19,961 nt of DNA from CALESS01 sp964405455 (lineage in GTDB: Bacteria; Chloroflexota; Anaerolineae; Anaerolineales; Anaerolineaceae), in NCBI GenBank assembly GCA_964405455.1, contig CAYOOA010000038.1, forward strand, positions 1 through 19,961. The letters are read 5' to 3'. The notes beneath the pieces were generated by a model. It had not been told where the DNA came from, did not search any database, and saw only the letters and a program-made list of their open reading frames with translations. Shown here in pieces: positions 5,859 to 13,294 of the stretch. Made by a program: the position numbers and the translations under genes. How positions within the stretch are numbered: position 1 is the stretch's first letter; every line of letters begins with the position of its first letter.

Positions 5859-7727
5859 GTGAGCGATATCTCCGAGCACATCCAGGGCATCCTCGATACG
5901 CTGCCAACCAAACCGGGCTGTTACATCATGAAAAACAGCGCCGGCGATATCATCTACGTTGGCAAGGCCATCAGCCTGCGCAACCGAGTACGCTCCTACT
6001 TCCACGCCAGCGCCGACTTGGACAACAAAACCCGCCAGCTGGTGCGCAACATCGCCGATATCGAGTGGATCGTGGTCGATTCCGAGTTGGAAGCCTTGAT
6101 CCTGGAGATGAACCTGATCAAGAAGCACCGCCCGCGCTACAACATCCGCCTCAAGGATGACAAACGCTACCCTTACATCAAGGTCCACTGGGCGGATCCC
6201 TTCCCCAAGGTGACCGTCACCCGCCAGATGGTGGAGGACGGCTCGCGCTACTTTGGCCCCTACACCAGCGCCTGGGCGGTCTACCAAACCCTGGATGTGC
6301 TGCGCAAGATTTTTCCCTTCCTGACCTGCGACCGGGTCATCACCGGCCAGGATCCGCGTCCCTGCCTGTATTACGATATCAAGCTGTGCAGCGGGCCGTG
6401 CATCGGCGCAGTGGACCGGGTCGGTTACCGCCAGATGATTGAAGACCTGTGCCAGTTCCTGATCGGCCACTCCGAGCCGGTGGTGGAGCGCCTGCGCCAG
6501 GAGATGGAGCAGGCCGCCGAGGAGCTGAAGTTTGAGCGGGCTGCCACCCTGCGTGACCAGATTGGAGCGATTGACCGGGTGGTGGAACGCCAGAAGGTGA
6601 TCACCTCTGAGAAGATGGATTCGGATGTGATTGCCATGGCGCGCACCAACGGCGAGGCCTGCGTGCAGATTTTCTTCATCCGCAGCGGCAAGCTGATCGG
6701 GCGCGAGTACTTCATTCTCGAAGGCACCCAGGACGAGGCGGACAGCGAAGTGGTAGCCGAGTTCATCAAGCAGTTCTACATGGAAGCCGCCGCCGTGCCG
6801 CAAGAAGTGCTGCTGCCCAACGAGGTGGAAGAAGCCAAGGTTATCGAGGAATGGCTGCACACCCGCCGCACCGGCCCCAAGGTGGAGTTGCGCGTTCCGC
6901 ACGACGGCACCGCCCAGGAATTGATGCAGATGGCGACCGAAAATGCGGTCGAAACGCTGCGCGCCCTCAAGGCTCAGTGGGAGGCGGATACCAACCGCCA
7001 AACCCAGGCCCTGGCGGAGTTGCAGCAAGCCTTTGAACTGAGCGAACCGCCCAACCGCATCGAGTGCTACGATATCTCCAACACCCAGGGCACCGCCTCC
7101 GTCGGCAGCATGGTGGTGTTTGAGCAGGGCGTGCCGAACAAGAAGCTCTACCGGCGCTTCAATATCGAAACGGTGGAAGGCCCGGATGATTTCGCCAGCA
7201 TGGAGGAGGTGCTCACCCGCCGCTTCCGGCGCTGGCAGGCCGCCCACGAACAGGATGCCGATACCCCCGGGCGCAAGCCCGACCCCGGCTTTGACCTGCT
7301 GCCGGACATCCTCATTGTGGATGGCGGCAAAGGTCAGCTTGGGCGGGCCGTCCGCGTGTTGGAGCAGTTCGGCCTGACGGGTAAATTTGCCGTGGCGGGC
7401 CTGGCCAAGCAAAACGAGGAGCTGTTTTTCCCCGGCCGCCCGGAGAGCCTGATGCTGCCGCGCCACTCGCAGGGGTTATACCTCTTGCAGCGCATCCGCG
7501 ACGAGGCGCACCGCTTCGGCATCACCGCCCACCGCAAGCGCCGCACCCGCGAGGGCATGGCCTCCCAACTGGATAAGATCAAGGGCATCGGCAAGACCCG
7601 GCGCAATATGCTGCTCAAGAAATTCGGCTCGCTGGATGCCATCCAGCAGGCCAGTCTCGAGGAGCTGACCGCCATCCCCGGCATCACCGAGGAGATCGCC
7701 CAGGCCCTGAAGGGCGGGCTGGGGTAA
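5859..7727 (+). CDS. uvrC: Excinuclease ABC subunit C (UvrC)
   Basis: The protein makes the two incisions beside DNA damage recognised by UvrA and UvrB. It has 622 residues, normal for the family. The N-terminal GIY-YIG nuclease (about 16-95) reads KPGCYIM then IYVGKAISLRNRVRSYF. Cysteines 157, 169, 177 and 181 (CDR...CLYYDIKLCSGPC) match the iron-sulfur cluster ligands reported for UvrC. A UVR helix pair for UvrB contact lies at about 208-243. The RNase H-like 5' nuclease has ECYDISNTQG and ILIVDGGKGQL, and the C-terminus has tandem helix-hairpin-helix motifs (IKGIGKTRRNMLLKKFGS, AIPGITEEIAQAL). The start is GTG, chosen because the family N-terminus begins here. Expected in the cytoplasm. 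It is transcribed away from the regulator operon and is much GC-richer. Confidence 0.98.
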   Translation: MSDISEHIQGILDTLPTKPGCYIMKNSAGDIIYVGKAISLRNRVRSYFHASADLDNKTRQLVRNIADIEWIVVDSELEALILEMNLIKKHRPRYNIRLKDDKRYPYIKVHWADPFPKVTVTRQMVEDGSRYFGPYTSAWAVYQTLDVLRKIFPFLTCDRVITGQDPRPCLYYDIKLCSGPCIGAVDRVGYRQMIEDLCQFLIGHSEPVVERLRQEMEQAAEELKFERAATLRDQIGAIDRVVERQKVITSEKMDSDVIAMARTNGEACVQIFFIRSGKLIGREYFILEGTQDEADSEVVAEFIKQFYMEAAAVPQEVLLPNEVEEAKVIEEWLHTRRTGPKVELRVPHDGTAQELMQMATENAVETLRALKAQWEADTNRQTQALAELQQAFELSEPPNRIECYDISNTQGTASVGSMVVFEQGVPNKKLYRRFNIETVEGPDDFASMEEVLTRRFRRWQAAHEQDADTPGRKPDPGFDLLPDILIVDGGKGQLGRAVRVLEQFGLTGKFAVAGLAKQNEELFFPGRPESLMLPRHSQGLYLLQRIRDEAHRFGITAHRKRRTREGMASQLDKIKGIGKTRRNMLLKKFGSLDAIQQASLEELTAIPGITEEIAQALKGGLG

Positions 7728-7742
7728 ATCCCTTTTTCCATC

Positions 7743-7770
7743 TTGAATCTTGTTCTTAAATCATTATAAT
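7743..7770 (+). promoter_or_regulatory. Promoter of the large lipoprotein gene
   Basis: TTGAAT (7743-7748) and a perfect TATAAT (7765-7770) are 16 bases apart. Downstream are a perfect inverted repeat TCTAAATTAGA (7783-7793) that could be an operator, and a small hairpin (ATTCCC 7799-7804 with GGGAAT 7814-7819). A second less good pair (TTGACT 7770-7775, TATTAT 7795-7800, 19-base spacer) overlaps. Confidence 0.5.
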
Positions 7771-7860
7771 TGACTTATAAGGTCTAAATTAGACTATTAT
7801 TCCCTGCACGCGGGGGAATCTTAATCCTTGCCCTAATGAAATAACCAACCGGAGGTGAAC

Positions 7861-9486
7861 GTGAAACGTCTTCCGTCCATACTCATCCTGGCTCTCTTTG
7901 TACTGGCCGCCTGTACATCCAATGCCGCTCCGGCTTCTCCTGCTCAGAATCAGACCAACCCGGCTTCTCAGTCCTCCAATGAGGTAAAGGTTCCGGCGCA
8001 ATATCAATATATCTTTGAACCCCCTGCTGATCCGTTCAAGGTGACACCGGTGCTGGATGAATCCGCTGGAGCAGAAGTCGTTATTGGCAGGGAGGGCGGT
8101 AGTTTAAGTGCCACCGGTGCAGACGGTACCGTATTCAGGCTGGATTTGCCCGCCGATGCCCTCGTCGCCAATACTACTATTCGCATGATCCCGCTCAGCG
8201 GGGTGGATGGGATGCCCTTTGGCAGCGATCCACTGGCGGTACAACTGGAGCCGGAAGGCCTTCAGCTTTATAAAACCGCCGTTTTAACCATCACACCTTT
8301 GCAATCCCTGCCTGTTGATCAACAACTCTTCTTCGGTTATTCCGGGTTGGGGGAAAACCTGGTTCTGGTTCCGCCCGTTGTGGATTCCAATGAGATCAAG
8401 TTACAAATTTTTCACTTTTCCGGTTATGGGGTGACCAAGGGTTTCCTGGCGGATATCGAACCGGTGCGTGCCCGCATCGGCGGGGCAGCCGAGCAGCGCA
8501 TCCAGAGCCAGGCGGCAGAACTCCTCACCCGGGCCCGCCAGGCGGCCCTGCTGGGCAATGCGGAGCCGGATTTATCCGGACTGGGGGATTTGTTCCAGGC
8601 ATATGAAAGTGAAGTGATCCAGCCGCGGATTGCAGCAGCTGGCGAATCTTGCGCAGCTGGCCGCCTGGCTTTGCAGACCATCCTCGGCTACGAGCGCCAG
8701 CGCCAATTGCTGGGGTTCGGTGAAGAAGGCGGGTTAGGCGCCTACACGGGTTTGATGGATACCGTGGCTGGGGTCTGCATGAAGGAAGAATATGAGATGT
8801 GCCGCGACGACCACATCATCCACCGCATCATCCCGGCTTGGCTGGGTCTGGAGCGCCAGTCAGCCCTGTTGGGAATTACCACAGACGGTGGAACCACACC
8901 TGCCTTGGAACAGGCCAAGGATTACGTCAAACGCTGCCTGAATTTTGAGCTGGTTTTCCACTCGGAAGCCAACTTTGATGACGGCGGCGGAGGCGGGTGG
9001 AACTCCGTGGTGGAATCCAAGGTGAAATTACAGTTTGACCCGCAAACAATGCAAATGCAGGCGACCGCCCCCCTGGTCAACCAGAGTTTTGACTTTCGTG
9101 TCCCGGGCTGCAAAACGAGCACCGTCCGCGGGGGCGATACTTTCACCCTGATGGATTTCGATCTTATCACCGATACCAAATCCCCCACCGATGAATTGGG
9201 ATATGTGAGGGATTTGAAAGTGATCTATTACCCGGGCAATACTAAGGAAAGTTATACCGTCTCCTGCCCTGACAGCCCCAGCTTCACCATTCCACCCGCG
9301 CCTATGTGGACGGGGATTTTCCTGGTGGCCCATCAGGATGAATTAAGCCCGGATCAGGGCGGATTCACCGCCGAAGATTGGGAAATTTTGAACGGCGATT
9401 TGTTTGCCCGCAAGGAATGGATCAAAGACACGGGAGAAGGGGCTGTTGAAACCGGAACCTTCAAACTAAACCACAAGCCGCAATAA
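7861..9486 (+). CDS. Large lipoprotein of unknown function, ZU5-like N-terminal domain
   Basis: The 541-residue product begins with a type II signal peptide (hydrophobic LILALFVLAAC; lipidated Cys18) and a low-complexity Ala/Ser/Gln/Asn linker. Residues about 76-195 (EGGSLSATGADGTVFRLDLPADAL, later LQLYKTAVLTITPL) follow the pattern of ZU5-like beta domains: a Gly-Gly turn, a 'DGT.. L.LP..AL' strand and a C-terminal 'L.ITP' strand. A helical part (about 200-370) has two Cys near GESCAAG and GVCMKEEYEMC, then a beta-rich C-terminus. The GTG at 7861 is chosen as start because GGAGG ends five bases before it. A GTG at 7855 would lie inside the Shine-Dalgarno. It is monocistronic, flanked by its own promoter and a weak terminator. 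No reaction can be named. Confidence 0.75.
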   Translation: MKRLPSILILALFVLAACTSNAAPASPAQNQTNPASQSSNEVKVPAQYQYIFEPPADPFKVTPVLDESAGAEVVIGREGGSLSATGADGTVFRLDLPADALVANTTIRMIPLSGVDGMPFGSDPLAVQLEPEGLQLYKTAVLTITPLQSLPVDQQLFFGYSGLGENLVLVPPVVDSNEIKLQIFHFSGYGVTKGFLADIEPVRARIGGAAEQRIQSQAAELLTRARQAALLGNAEPDLSGLGDLFQAYESEVIQPRIAAAGESCAAGRLALQTILGYERQRQLLGFGEEGGLGAYTGLMDTVAGVCMKEEYEMCRDDHIIHRIIPAWLGLERQSALLGITTDGGTTPALEQAKDYVKRCLNFELVFHSEANFDDGGGGGWNSVVESKVKLQFDPQTMQMQATAPLVNQSFDFRVPGCKTSTVRGGDTFTLMDFDLITDTKSPTDELGYVRDLKVIYYPGNTKESYTVSCPDSPSFTIPPAPMWTGIFLVAHQDELSPDQGGFTAEDWEILNGDLFARKEWIKDTGEGAVETGTFKLNHKPQ

Positions 9487-9527
9487 CGGACTTCAAGCGG
9501 GTGGATTAGCCGATGAATTCATCCATC

Positions 9528-9550
9528 GATTCGTATATGCGAATCCTTTT
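9528..9550 (+). terminator. Weak intrinsic terminator after the lipoprotein gene
   Basis: GATTCG (9528-9533) pairs with CGAATC (9540-9545) around a six-base loop and is followed by CTTTT. Just before it is a 12-base perfect palindrome, GATGAATTCATC (9512-9523). The stem is short, so termination is plausible but not certain. Confidence 0.4.
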
Positions 9551-9557
9551 GATTCAC

Positions 9558-9585
9558 TTCACACTTGGTGATTCTGTGTTATAAT
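9558..9585 (+). promoter_or_regulatory. Promoter of rplS
   Basis: TTCACA (9558-9563, five of six match to TTGACA) and a perfect TATAAT (9580-9585) are 16 bases apart. The expected start is near 9592, giving a leader of about 57 bases before rplS. Confidence 0.7.
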
Positions 9586-9592
9586 CTCGCTT

Positions 9593-9640
9593 CGCCTCAA
9601 GCAGGCGCGTGATCATAACGAGGATTTTCCTCCAAAGAGG
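9593..9640 (+). promoter_or_regulatory. Structured rplS leader with competing hairpins
   Basis: The leader holds a hairpin CGCCT/AGGCG (9593-9597 with 9603-9607). It is followed by GAGGA/TCCTC (9620-9624 with 9628-9632). The CCTC of the second hairpin can instead pair with GAGG at 9637-9640, the Shine-Dalgarno of rplS. The two pairings exclude each other, so the ribosome site could be exposed or hidden. The stems are short and the role is inferred only from base pairing. Confidence 0.35.
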
Positions 9641-9648
9641 TAATAGAA

Positions 9649-9996
9649 ATGACTGACTTGTTGAAAGAACTCGAAGCCCCTGTGAACCCGAACATCCCCG
9701 ACCTTCAGCCGGGTGATGCAGTCAGTGTGCACGTCAAGATTAAAGAAGGCAACCGCGAGCGTATCCAGGAATTTAAGGGTACAGTGCTGTATGTCCACAA
9801 CAACGGCGCCAACTCCACCTTTACCGTTCGGCGTATCGCCTCCAACGGCGTGGGCGTGGAACGCGTTTTCCTGACCCGCTCCCCGCGCATCGACAAGGTT
9901 GTGGTGGACCGCCACAACGTTGTCCGCCGGGCTCGCATGTACTTCCTGCGCGGCCGCACTGGCAAGAGCGCACGGCTCAAACAGAAATTTTCGTAA
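9649..9996 (+). CDS. rplS: 50S ribosomal protein L19
   Basis: The protein is a structural component of the large ribosomal subunit, at the interface with the 30S subunit. It has 115 residues, the usual family length. Diagnostic parts are the SH3-like barrel with PGDAVSVHVKIKEGNRERIQEFKG, the segment FTVRRIASNGVGVERVF, and the basic C-terminus RRARMYFLRGRTGKSARLK. Many bacteria place rplS next to trmD and rimM; here it stands alone with its own promoter, leader and terminator. Shine-Dalgarno AGAGG lies eight bases before the ATG. Confidence 0.98.
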   Translation: MTDLLKELEAPVNPNIPDLQPGDAVSVHVKIKEGNRERIQEFKGTVLYVHNNGANSTFTVRRIASNGVGVERVFLTRSPRIDKVVVDRHNVVRRARMYFLRGRTGKSARLKQKFS

Positions 9997-10023
9997 GTCT
10001 CCCTCTCTGGTAGACAATCTCCA

Positions 10024-10056
10024 GGGTGCAACCATACGCCGGGTTGCGCCCTTTTT
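10024..10056 (+). terminator. Intrinsic terminator of rplS
   Basis: GGGTGCAACC (10024-10033) pairs with GGTTGCGCCC (10042-10051), ten pairs with one wobble, around an eight-base loop. Five T follow (10052-10056). It is a textbook Rho-independent terminator 27 bases after the rplS stop. Confidence 0.9.
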
Positions 10057-10152
10057 ACCTTAAAATTTACGGTAAGGGCACGCGGGTGCCGTTGATGTTG
10101 GATTCATGCAGACTGTTCCCCGTACCCCTGCCCAGGATGATAGGAGAATTGA

Positions 10153-10872
10153 ATGTCTTTACCCCTGATCGGCATTACCACCTCCCGCGGCCGTAACCAG
10201 GCCGGCCTGCCGAATAATAATGTCCTTGAAGCTTATATTACTTCTGTAAAAAACGCCGGCGGCCTGCCGGTGCTGATCCCGGTTGGGCTGGGAGAGCGCC
10301 AGATGCAAGCTCTGCGCAGCCGCCTGGATGGTGTCCTGTTCACCGGCGGCGGGGATATTGACCCGCGGCGCTTCGGCGGCCGCCCGCACGAGCGCGTGTA
10401 TGATATCGAACACGAGCGGGATAACCTGGAAATTGGCCTGGCAGAAATCGCCGCCCGCACGGATTGGCCCTTCCTGGGTATCTGCCGCGGCATCCAGGTC
10501 ATCAACGTCGCCTTTGGCGGCACGCTCTACACGGATATTTCCGACCAGATGACCGGCGCGCTTAAACATGACTGGTACCCCAACATCCCGCGCGAAACCA
10601 TTGCCCACCCGGTGAAGGTGGAAGCCGACACCCGCCTGGCAGAAATCCTGGGCGGCACGGATATCCCCGTCAACAGCCTGCACCACCAGGGGATCGAAAC
10701 CCTGGCCGCCCCGCTGCGCCCGCTGGCCTGGTCTCCCGACGGCCTGGTGGAGGCGGTGGCGCTGGAGGGGCATCCCTTTGGCCTGGGCGTGCAGTGGCAC
10801 CCAGAGTGGCTCCAGGAGCATGAATCCATGCGCCGCCTGTTCCAGGCGTTTATCACCGCTGCAGCTGGATAG
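10153..10872 (+). CDS. Gamma-glutamyl-gamma-aminobutyrate hydrolase family protein (peptidase C26, PuuD-like)
   Basis: The 239-residue protein is a class I glutamine amidotransferase-like hydrolase. The catalytic triad can be read as Cys111 in FLGICRGIQVINV, His216 in GVQWHPEW and Glu218. Supporting family motifs are LIGIT at the N-terminus, FTGGGDIDPRRFG (residues 63-75) and SLHHQG (175-180). Members cleave gamma-glutamyl amide bonds, as in putrescine breakdown by PuuD or in small-molecule catabolism; the exact substrate cannot be read from sequence. A Shine-Dalgarno AGGAG precedes the ATG. It is flanked by the rplS terminator upstream and repeat-rich DNA downstream, so it is probably transcribed alone. 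Expected in the cytoplasm. Confidence 0.92.
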   Translation: MSLPLIGITTSRGRNQAGLPNNNVLEAYITSVKNAGGLPVLIPVGLGERQMQALRSRLDGVLFTGGGDIDPRRFGGRPHERVYDIEHERDNLEIGLAEIAARTDWPFLGICRGIQVINVAFGGTLYTDISDQMTGALKHDWYPNIPRETIAHPVKVEADTRLAEILGGTDIPVNSLHHQGIETLAAPLRPLAWSPDGLVEAVALEGHPFGLGVQWHPEWLQEHESMRRLFQAFITAAAG

Positions 10873-10895
10873 GTTTTCGGGAGTAAATCACCTAT

Positions 10896-10965
10896 AAAAA
10901 GACGCAAAGGCGCCAGGGAAAAAGGTTTATTGTTTCTTTGCGGCTTTACGCCTTGGCGTTAAAAA
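10896..10965. repeat. Extragenic imperfect inverted repeat
   Basis: GACGCAAAGGCG (10901-10912) pairs with CGCCTTGGCGTT (10949-10960), eleven pairs of twelve with one wobble, across a 36-base spacer. Both arms have flanking A runs. It lies just after the C26 hydrolase gene. The arm sequences 'gacgcaaagg' and 'ctttgcgg' belong to a low-complexity extragenic repeat type also seen at 5765-5825. Confidence 0.5.
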
Positions 10966-10983
10966 TCCCCCGCTTTCCTGTGA

Positions 10984-11130
10984 AATCCATATTCCAGGTT
11001 ATTTCATAAGGAATCCATCCGTGCCTTCCGTGGAATCCGTGTTCCAGGTCTTTATCAACAAATTAATCCGTGTTTATCCGCTCTCTCCGTGTAAATCCGC
11101 GTTAATCATATCCGCCAATCCGTGTTAAAA
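10984..11130 (+). repeat. Degenerate tandem 'atccgtgtt' repeat array upstream of murI
   Basis: About nine loosely spaced copies of a short unit with core (T)CCGTG or CCGCG (for example 'aatccgtgtt', 'atccgcgtt', 'ctccgtgta') fill this stretch. A 17-base unit at 10984-11000 recurs at 11034-11050 with three mismatches. The last unit runs into TTAAAATTTT (11125-11134), where TAAAAT (11126-11131) is a possible -10 box nine bases before the murI start. Confidence 0.55.
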
Positions 11131-11140
11131 TTTTCCACGT

Positions 11141-11974
11141 ATGAACACACCCTCTCCCATCGGCATTTTTGACTCCGGCGTCGGCGGGCTATCCGTTCTG
11201 CGTGCTGTGCGCCGGCAGATGCCCGCCCAACCGGCCATCTTCCTGGCCGACCAGGCCCACGTGCCTTACGGCCCGCGCCCGATGGAGGAGGTGCGCAATT
11301 TTTCCGAGGCCATCACCCGCTTCCTGCTCGAGCAGGGCGCCGGGATCATCGTAGTGGCCTGCAATACCGCCTCGGCGGCTGCCCTGTACCACTTGCGCGG
11401 CCTTTTTCCTCGTGTGCCCTTCGTCGGCATGGAGCCGGCCGTCAAACCCGCTGCCGAGACCACCCGCTCCGGCGTGGTGGGTGTGCTGGCCACCCCGGCC
11501 ACCTTCCAGGGGGCGTTGTACGCCTCGGTGGTGGAGCGCTTTGCCGGGGGGGTGACTGTGCTGCAGGATACCTGCCCCGGACTGGTCGGGCGGATCGAGG
11601 CCGGAGACCTGGATGGGCCTGAAACCCGGGCCATCCTGGAGCACGCCCTGACCCCGATGTTGGAAAAGGGCATCGATACGGTCGTGCTCGGCTGCACCCA
11701 TTACCCCTTCGTCATCCCGCTCATTGAGCAGATCGCCGGGCCGGGTGTGCGGGTGATCGACCCCGCCCCGGCGGTGGCCCGTCAAACCGGCCGCCTGCTG
11801 GAAAAACACGGTCTGCTGGCCGCTGGCGAGACCCCGGCCCCCATGCGCTTTCTCACCAGCGGCAGCCCGCTGGACTTGCAGGCCATGTTGCAGCGGATGG
11901 GCTGGGGAGATTTTCCGGTGGAGCCGGTCGCCTGGGAGGGAAACCGGATCAGGCAGCCCGGACTGGCAACTTGA
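11141..11974 (+). CDS. murI: Glutamate racemase
   Basis: The enzyme converts L-glutamate to D-glutamate for peptidoglycan. The protein has 277 residues, near the usual length. Two symmetric alpha/beta lobes each give a catalytic Cys: Cys74 in VVACNTASAAAL and Cys185 in VLGCTHYPF. The N-terminal IGIFDSGVGGLSVL carries the conserved Asp11/Ser12 pair, and PYGPRP (43-47) is also typical. No cofactor motif is expected or seen. There is no Shine-Dalgarno before the ATG, but a -10-like TAAAAT is nine bases upstream, so the mRNA may be leaderless. Its presence fits a cell with peptidoglycan or at least a need for D-glutamate. Confidence 0.97.
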   Translation: MNTPSPIGIFDSGVGGLSVLRAVRRQMPAQPAIFLADQAHVPYGPRPMEEVRNFSEAITRFLLEQGAGIIVVACNTASAAALYHLRGLFPRVPFVGMEPAVKPAAETTRSGVVGVLATPATFQGALYASVVERFAGGVTVLQDTCPGLVGRIEAGDLDGPETRAILEHALTPMLEKGIDTVVLGCTHYPFVIPLIEQIAGPGVRVIDPAPAVARQTGRLLEKHGLLAAGETPAPMRFLTSGSPLDLQAMLQRMGWGDFPVEPVAWEGNRIRQPGLAT

Positions 11975-11987
11975 TTTTTTGGCTGTG

Positions 11988-11996
11988 TGATATACT
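11988..11996 (+). promoter_or_regulatory. Extended -10 promoter for the DUF3090/SCO1664 pair
   Basis: TGATATACT (11988-11996) is an extended -10 (TG, one base, TATACT) right after the murI stop codon. TTGATT at 11971-11976 is only 14 bases upstream, too close for a normal -35. Transcription would begin near 12003, at the Shine-Dalgarno AGGAG (12003-12007) of the next gene. Confidence 0.45.
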
Positions 11997-12015
11997 GGCA
12001 GCAGGAGATCAACTC

Positions 12016-12543
12016 ATGCCACCCCAGGAAATCGACCTCAACCCCGTAACCCACATCACCATCGACGCGATTGGCAAACCCGGCCAGCGCGTTTTTTACA
12101 TCCAGGCTTTCCAGGGCGACCAGGCCACCACCCTGATCGTCGAAAAAGTCCAGGTGCAGACGATGATCATTGGCATCCTGCAATTCCTGGAGGAACTGCG
12201 CGGCCGTTACCCGAATCTACCCGAGGGGGACGGCGATTACGACGAGGAGCGCATGCACATCCAGCCCCCGGTGGATCCGCTTTTCCGGGTGGGTGAAATT
12301 GGCCTGGCCTACGATGAAGACCAGGACCGCCTGATCCTGGTGGCTCGCCAGATCCTGCTGGACGGCATGGAAGAGGATTCCGCCGTTGAGCTGCACCTGT
12401 GGTGCCAGCGCGACCAGATGCTGGCCCTGGCCCGCTGGGCGGCCGAGGTGGTGGAGCACGGCCGGCCGATTTGCCCGCAGTGCGGCGAGCCGATGGAGCC
12501 GGAAGGCCACTTCTGCCCCAAGAAGAACGGCCACAAACATTAG
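12016..12543 (+). CDS. DUF3090 family protein with C-terminal zinc-ribbon motif
   Basis: The 175-residue product matches the DUF3090 family (TIGR03847 type): start IDLNPVTHITIDAIGKPGQRVFYIQA, central TTLIVEKVQVQ and VGEIGLAYDEDQDRLILVA, and a C-terminal CPQCGEPMEPEGHFCPKKNGH with Cys153, Cys156 and Cys167 and nearby His placed to bind zinc. The biochemical role is unknown. I chose the ATG at 12016 because AGGAG lies eight bases before it and the family N-terminus starts here; a longer reading frame from 11971 would overlap murI. It is followed after six bases by the SCO1664-family gene, and the two families are neighbours in Actinobacteria as well, which implies a joint function. Confidence 0.9.
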   Translation: MPPQEIDLNPVTHITIDAIGKPGQRVFYIQAFQGDQATTLIVEKVQVQTMIIGILQFLEELRGRYPNLPEGDGDYDEERMHIQPPVDPLFRVGEIGLAYDEDQDRLILVARQILLDGMEEDSAVELHLWCQRDQMLALARWAAEVVEHGRPICPQCGEPMEPEGHFCPKKNGHKH

Positions 12544-12549
12544 GGCGGC

Positions 12550-13284
12550 ATGGCCCTGCCGCTGGAAAAACCCCGCATTCTTGAAGCCTTGCAGGGCGGA
12601 ACGATTGACCTGCAAGGCCAATTTGTCAGCGGTTCCAACTACACTTTCCTGGCTCAACTGGAATACCAGGAGCTGCGCCTGCCGGTCGTCTACAAGCCTG
12701 TCCGCGGCGAGCAGTCGTTATGGGATTTTCCCGAACACAGCCTGGCCAAACGCGAGGCGGCGGCTTTCGTCCTGAGCGAACTGCTCGGCTGGAACCTTGT
12801 CCCGCCGACCATTTTCCGCCGCAAGGGGCCGCTCGGGCGCGGTTCGCTCCAAATCTTCATCCAGCACGACCCCGAACATCATTATTTCAACTTTACTCCG
12901 GGGGAGCGCCAGCGCCTGCGCCCCTTTGCCCTGTTTGACCTGCTGGCCAACAACGCTGACCGCAAGGGCGGGCACCTGCTGCTGGATGCCGATGGCGACC
13001 TGTGGGGCATCGATCACGGGGTGTGTTTCCACGTGGAGGACAAGCTGCGCACGGTGATCTGGGATTTTGCCGGTGAACCGCTGCCCGCTGAACTGCTGCC
13101 TGATGTTCGCCGGGTAGCGGAGGAGCTGCTCCAGCCGGAATCCACCGGGCGGGCGGCCCTGGCCGGGCTGCTGCGCCCCAGCGAGATCCGCGCCGTAGGC
13201 CGGCGCGCCCGCGCCCTGCTGGAGGCGGGCGTTTTTCCGCAGCCAGCCGCCAACCGGCGCGCCTTCCCCTGGCCGCCAGTGTAG
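12550..13284 (+). CDS. SCO1664-family kinase-like protein
   Basis: The 244-residue product matches the SCO1664 family (TIGR03843 type), whose fold is related to phosphatidylinositol 3/4-kinases. Readable active-site candidates are Lys49 in VVYKPVRGE (nucleotide binding), the catalytic-loop region FALFDLLANNADRKGGHLL (residues 127-144, with Asn135, Asp137, Lys139 and His142) and Asp155 in GIDHGVCFH as the metal ligand. No substrate is established as far as I know. The start lies six bases after the DUF3090 stop with only a weak Shine-Dalgarno, so it is probably translated by coupling. In Actinobacteria these two genes often sit with a histidine-phosphatase-like gene (MSMEG_4193 family), which is absent here. 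Confidence 0.9.
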   Translation: MALPLEKPRILEALQGGTIDLQGQFVSGSNYTFLAQLEYQELRLPVVYKPVRGEQSLWDFPEHSLAKREAAAFVLSELLGWNLVPPTIFRRKGPLGRGSLQIFIQHDPEHHYFNFTPGERQRLRPFALFDLLANNADRKGGHLLLDADGDLWGIDHGVCFHVEDKLRTVIWDFAGEPLPAELLPDVRRVAEELLQPESTGRAALAGLLRPSEIRAVGRRARALLEAGVFPQPAANRRAFPWPPV

Positions 13285-13294
13285 GCCGGCATCC

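Noticed and set aside
5781..7466. A 561-codon open frame on the minus strand
   Set aside because: It lies opposite uvrC, whose motifs are unmistakable. The antisense product has no domain signature and its low-complexity Leu/Gly/His/Ala composition is typical of a GC-rich shadow frame.
7855..7860. GTG at 7855 as start of the large lipoprotein
   Set aside because: It lies within the GGAGGTGA ribosome site; the GTG at 7861 has correct spacing.
10159..10821. A 220-codon open frame on the minus strand
   Set aside because: Opposite the C26 hydrolase gene with its complete catalytic triad; shadow frame.
10984..11130. CRISPR array
   Set aside because: The units are short, degenerate and irregularly spaced, without constant-length spacers, and no cas gene is present.
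11971..12015. Longer N-terminus for the DUF3090 gene starting with TTG at 11971
   Set aside because: The extra 15 residues overlap the murI stop and the promoter-like element, and a proper Shine-Dalgarno stands before the ATG at 12016.
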